A stretch of DNA of 64,000 nt from Sedimentibacter acidaminivorans (GTDB taxonomy: Bacteria > Bacillota > Clostridia > Tissierellales > Sedimentibacteraceae), in contig NZ_JAGGKS010000001.1 in assembly GCF_017873955.1 (NCBI RefSeq), positions 248,001 to 312,000 on the forward strand, given 5' to 3'. A program made the translations under genes and the position numbers. The notes beneath the pieces were generated by a model, which worked only from the letters and a program-made list of their open reading frames with translations, ran no database searches and was not told where the DNA came from. Below are positions 63,421 to 64,000 of the stretch, one piece after another (position 1 is the stretch's first letter; each line of letters opens with the position of its first letter).

Positions 63421-63514
63421 CAATGCTGTTGCTTTGACGGCGAAGAAACTTATCTCTTATTGAGTTTCTTCGCCGTCTGTAATTTTTGACAGCATTGTTT
63501 TGTCATGCTGTCAA
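63421..63514. repeat. Nested hairpin element: tnaA terminator plus inverted repeats
   Basis: Core perfect 15-bp stem GACGGCGAAGAAACT (63436-63450) / AGTTTCTTCGCCGTC (63463-63477), followed by TGTAATTTTT, which can terminate tnaA. Around it CAATGCTGT (63421-63429) pairs with ACAGCATTG (63489-63497), and TTGACAGCA (63486-63494) can instead pair with TGCTGTCAA (63506-63514). The mutually exclusive pairings and higher GC resemble a small mobile-element or MITE end. Confidence 0.65.
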
Positions 63515-63572
63515 GTTGTTGCGATAACTGAAATGATTTTTAAGCAGTTGCATCCATATTGTTGTATCATGA

Positions 63573-64000
63573 GCTAAAATACTGTTAGATGAAGTAAAAC
63601 CCAAAATCGACCCATTGTCTCCAGAAAACAAAATAATATTTGCCCTTGGTTTTATGCAATCAGTAAACTTTCCTGGAAATGCTAAATGGACTGTAGTTAC
63701 CAAAGGTCCTCTTACTGGATCTTTTCTAGATTCAGCTGGCACTGGTGCTTGGGCACCTCAATTAAAAAAAGCTGGTTATGATGTTTTAATTATTGAAGGC
63801 AAATCTGAAAATCCAGTGTATCTTTATATAAATGACGACAAAATTGAATTTAGAGACGCATCTTCAATATGGGGAAAAGATACAATAGAAACATCAAGAA
63901 TAATAAAAGAAGAATTAGGTGATAAAAGAATAAATGCTATCAACATAGGTCCAGCTGGTGAAAATTTAAACCCAATAGCTTGCATAAGCTGTGATGGACA
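63573..64000 (+). pseudogene. Aldehyde:ferredoxin oxidoreductase, 5'-truncated (3' end outside window)
   Basis: From 63573 the plus strand reads AKILLDEVKPKIDP...PENKIIFALGF, then WTVVTKGPLTGSFLDSAGTG, APQLKKAGYDVLIIEGKSE and INIGPAGENLNPIACISCDG, still open at the window end. This is the N-terminal domain of tungsten AOR-family enzymes, which interconvert aldehydes and carboxylates with ferredoxin. Family members have about 40-45 residues before this point, including the cofactor-contacting GGRGLGA. Here that segment is missing: the codon before GCT is TGA, and no ribosome site or in-frame start fits. It is probably a broken gene; internal initiation cannot be excluded. Confidence 0.75.

Overview
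The window is AT-rich DNA from a spore-forming, anaerobic, S-layer-bearing Firmicute of the Clostridia/Tissierellia type. Supporting signs are the sporulation-linked genes (spore photoproduct lyase, a SleB-like wall hydrolase, a collagen-like exosporium-type protein), three SLH-anchored surface proteins, the dnaE-pfkA-pyk gene order, a CO-dehydrogenase-fold protein, tryptophanase, an aldehyde:ferredoxin oxidoreductase fragment, strong AGGAGG ribosome sites and many U-tailed terminators. The genus cannot be fixed from sequence alone; a Sedimentibacter-like organism would fit. No rRNA, tRNA, CRISPR array or intact insertion sequence was seen.

Layout. 0-4.4 kb is accessory: a 5'-open N6-adenine DNA methyltransferase overlapping an SLH protein, then a convergent phage-type holin/endolysin pair. 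4.5-8 kb holds a Cys-rich poly-Asn protein, a cyclophilin, a LUD-domain protein and a nucleoid-associated protein. 8-18.5 kb is core: pepT, then the minus-strand run dnaE-pfkA-pyk-AI-2E-type permease, then aroA. 18.7-24.5 kb is transport and regulation: tctCBA with a divergent LysR regulator, then arsR with a split chromate-transporter pair. 24.7-29 kb has a CstA-type carrier, a YetF/DUF421 membrane protein and a CooS-like protein. 29-34.6 kb has the collagen-like protein, AEC and MFS carriers, spore photoproduct lyase, and a LysM/SleB hydrolase behind a compact leader RNA that resembles a c-di-AMP (ydaO) riboswitch without its central half.

34.6-57 kb is the most distinctive part. Two very large secreted SLH proteins (1377 and 1955 aa) share a paralogous C-terminal anchor but have unrelated N-terminal parts. 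Each lies directly downstream, on the same strand, of its own large STAND/MalT-type ATPase regulator, one with a SARP (OmpR-like plus BTAD) output and one with a LuxR output. Between them is an ABC importer operon that ends in a PP2C-like phosphatase. The second surface-protein module is bracketed by a 40-bp direct repeat (39/40 identical) that contains a promoter, and next to the left copy is a 5'-truncated DUF554 remnant. 57-60.4 kb carries the non-homologous end-joining pair ligD-ku at visibly higher GC. 60.5-64 kb has a novel-looking HTH regulator divergent from tryptophanase, then a 5'-truncated aldehyde:ferredoxin oxidoreductase that runs off the window.

Most noteworthy: the CooS homologue lacks one C-cluster cysteine and most of the histidine relay of true CO dehydrogenases; the half-size c-di-AMP-like leader; the paired STAND-regulator/SLH modules with 11-bp-phased direct repeats in front of one target; and a spore photoproduct lyase lacking the usual H-donor cysteine.
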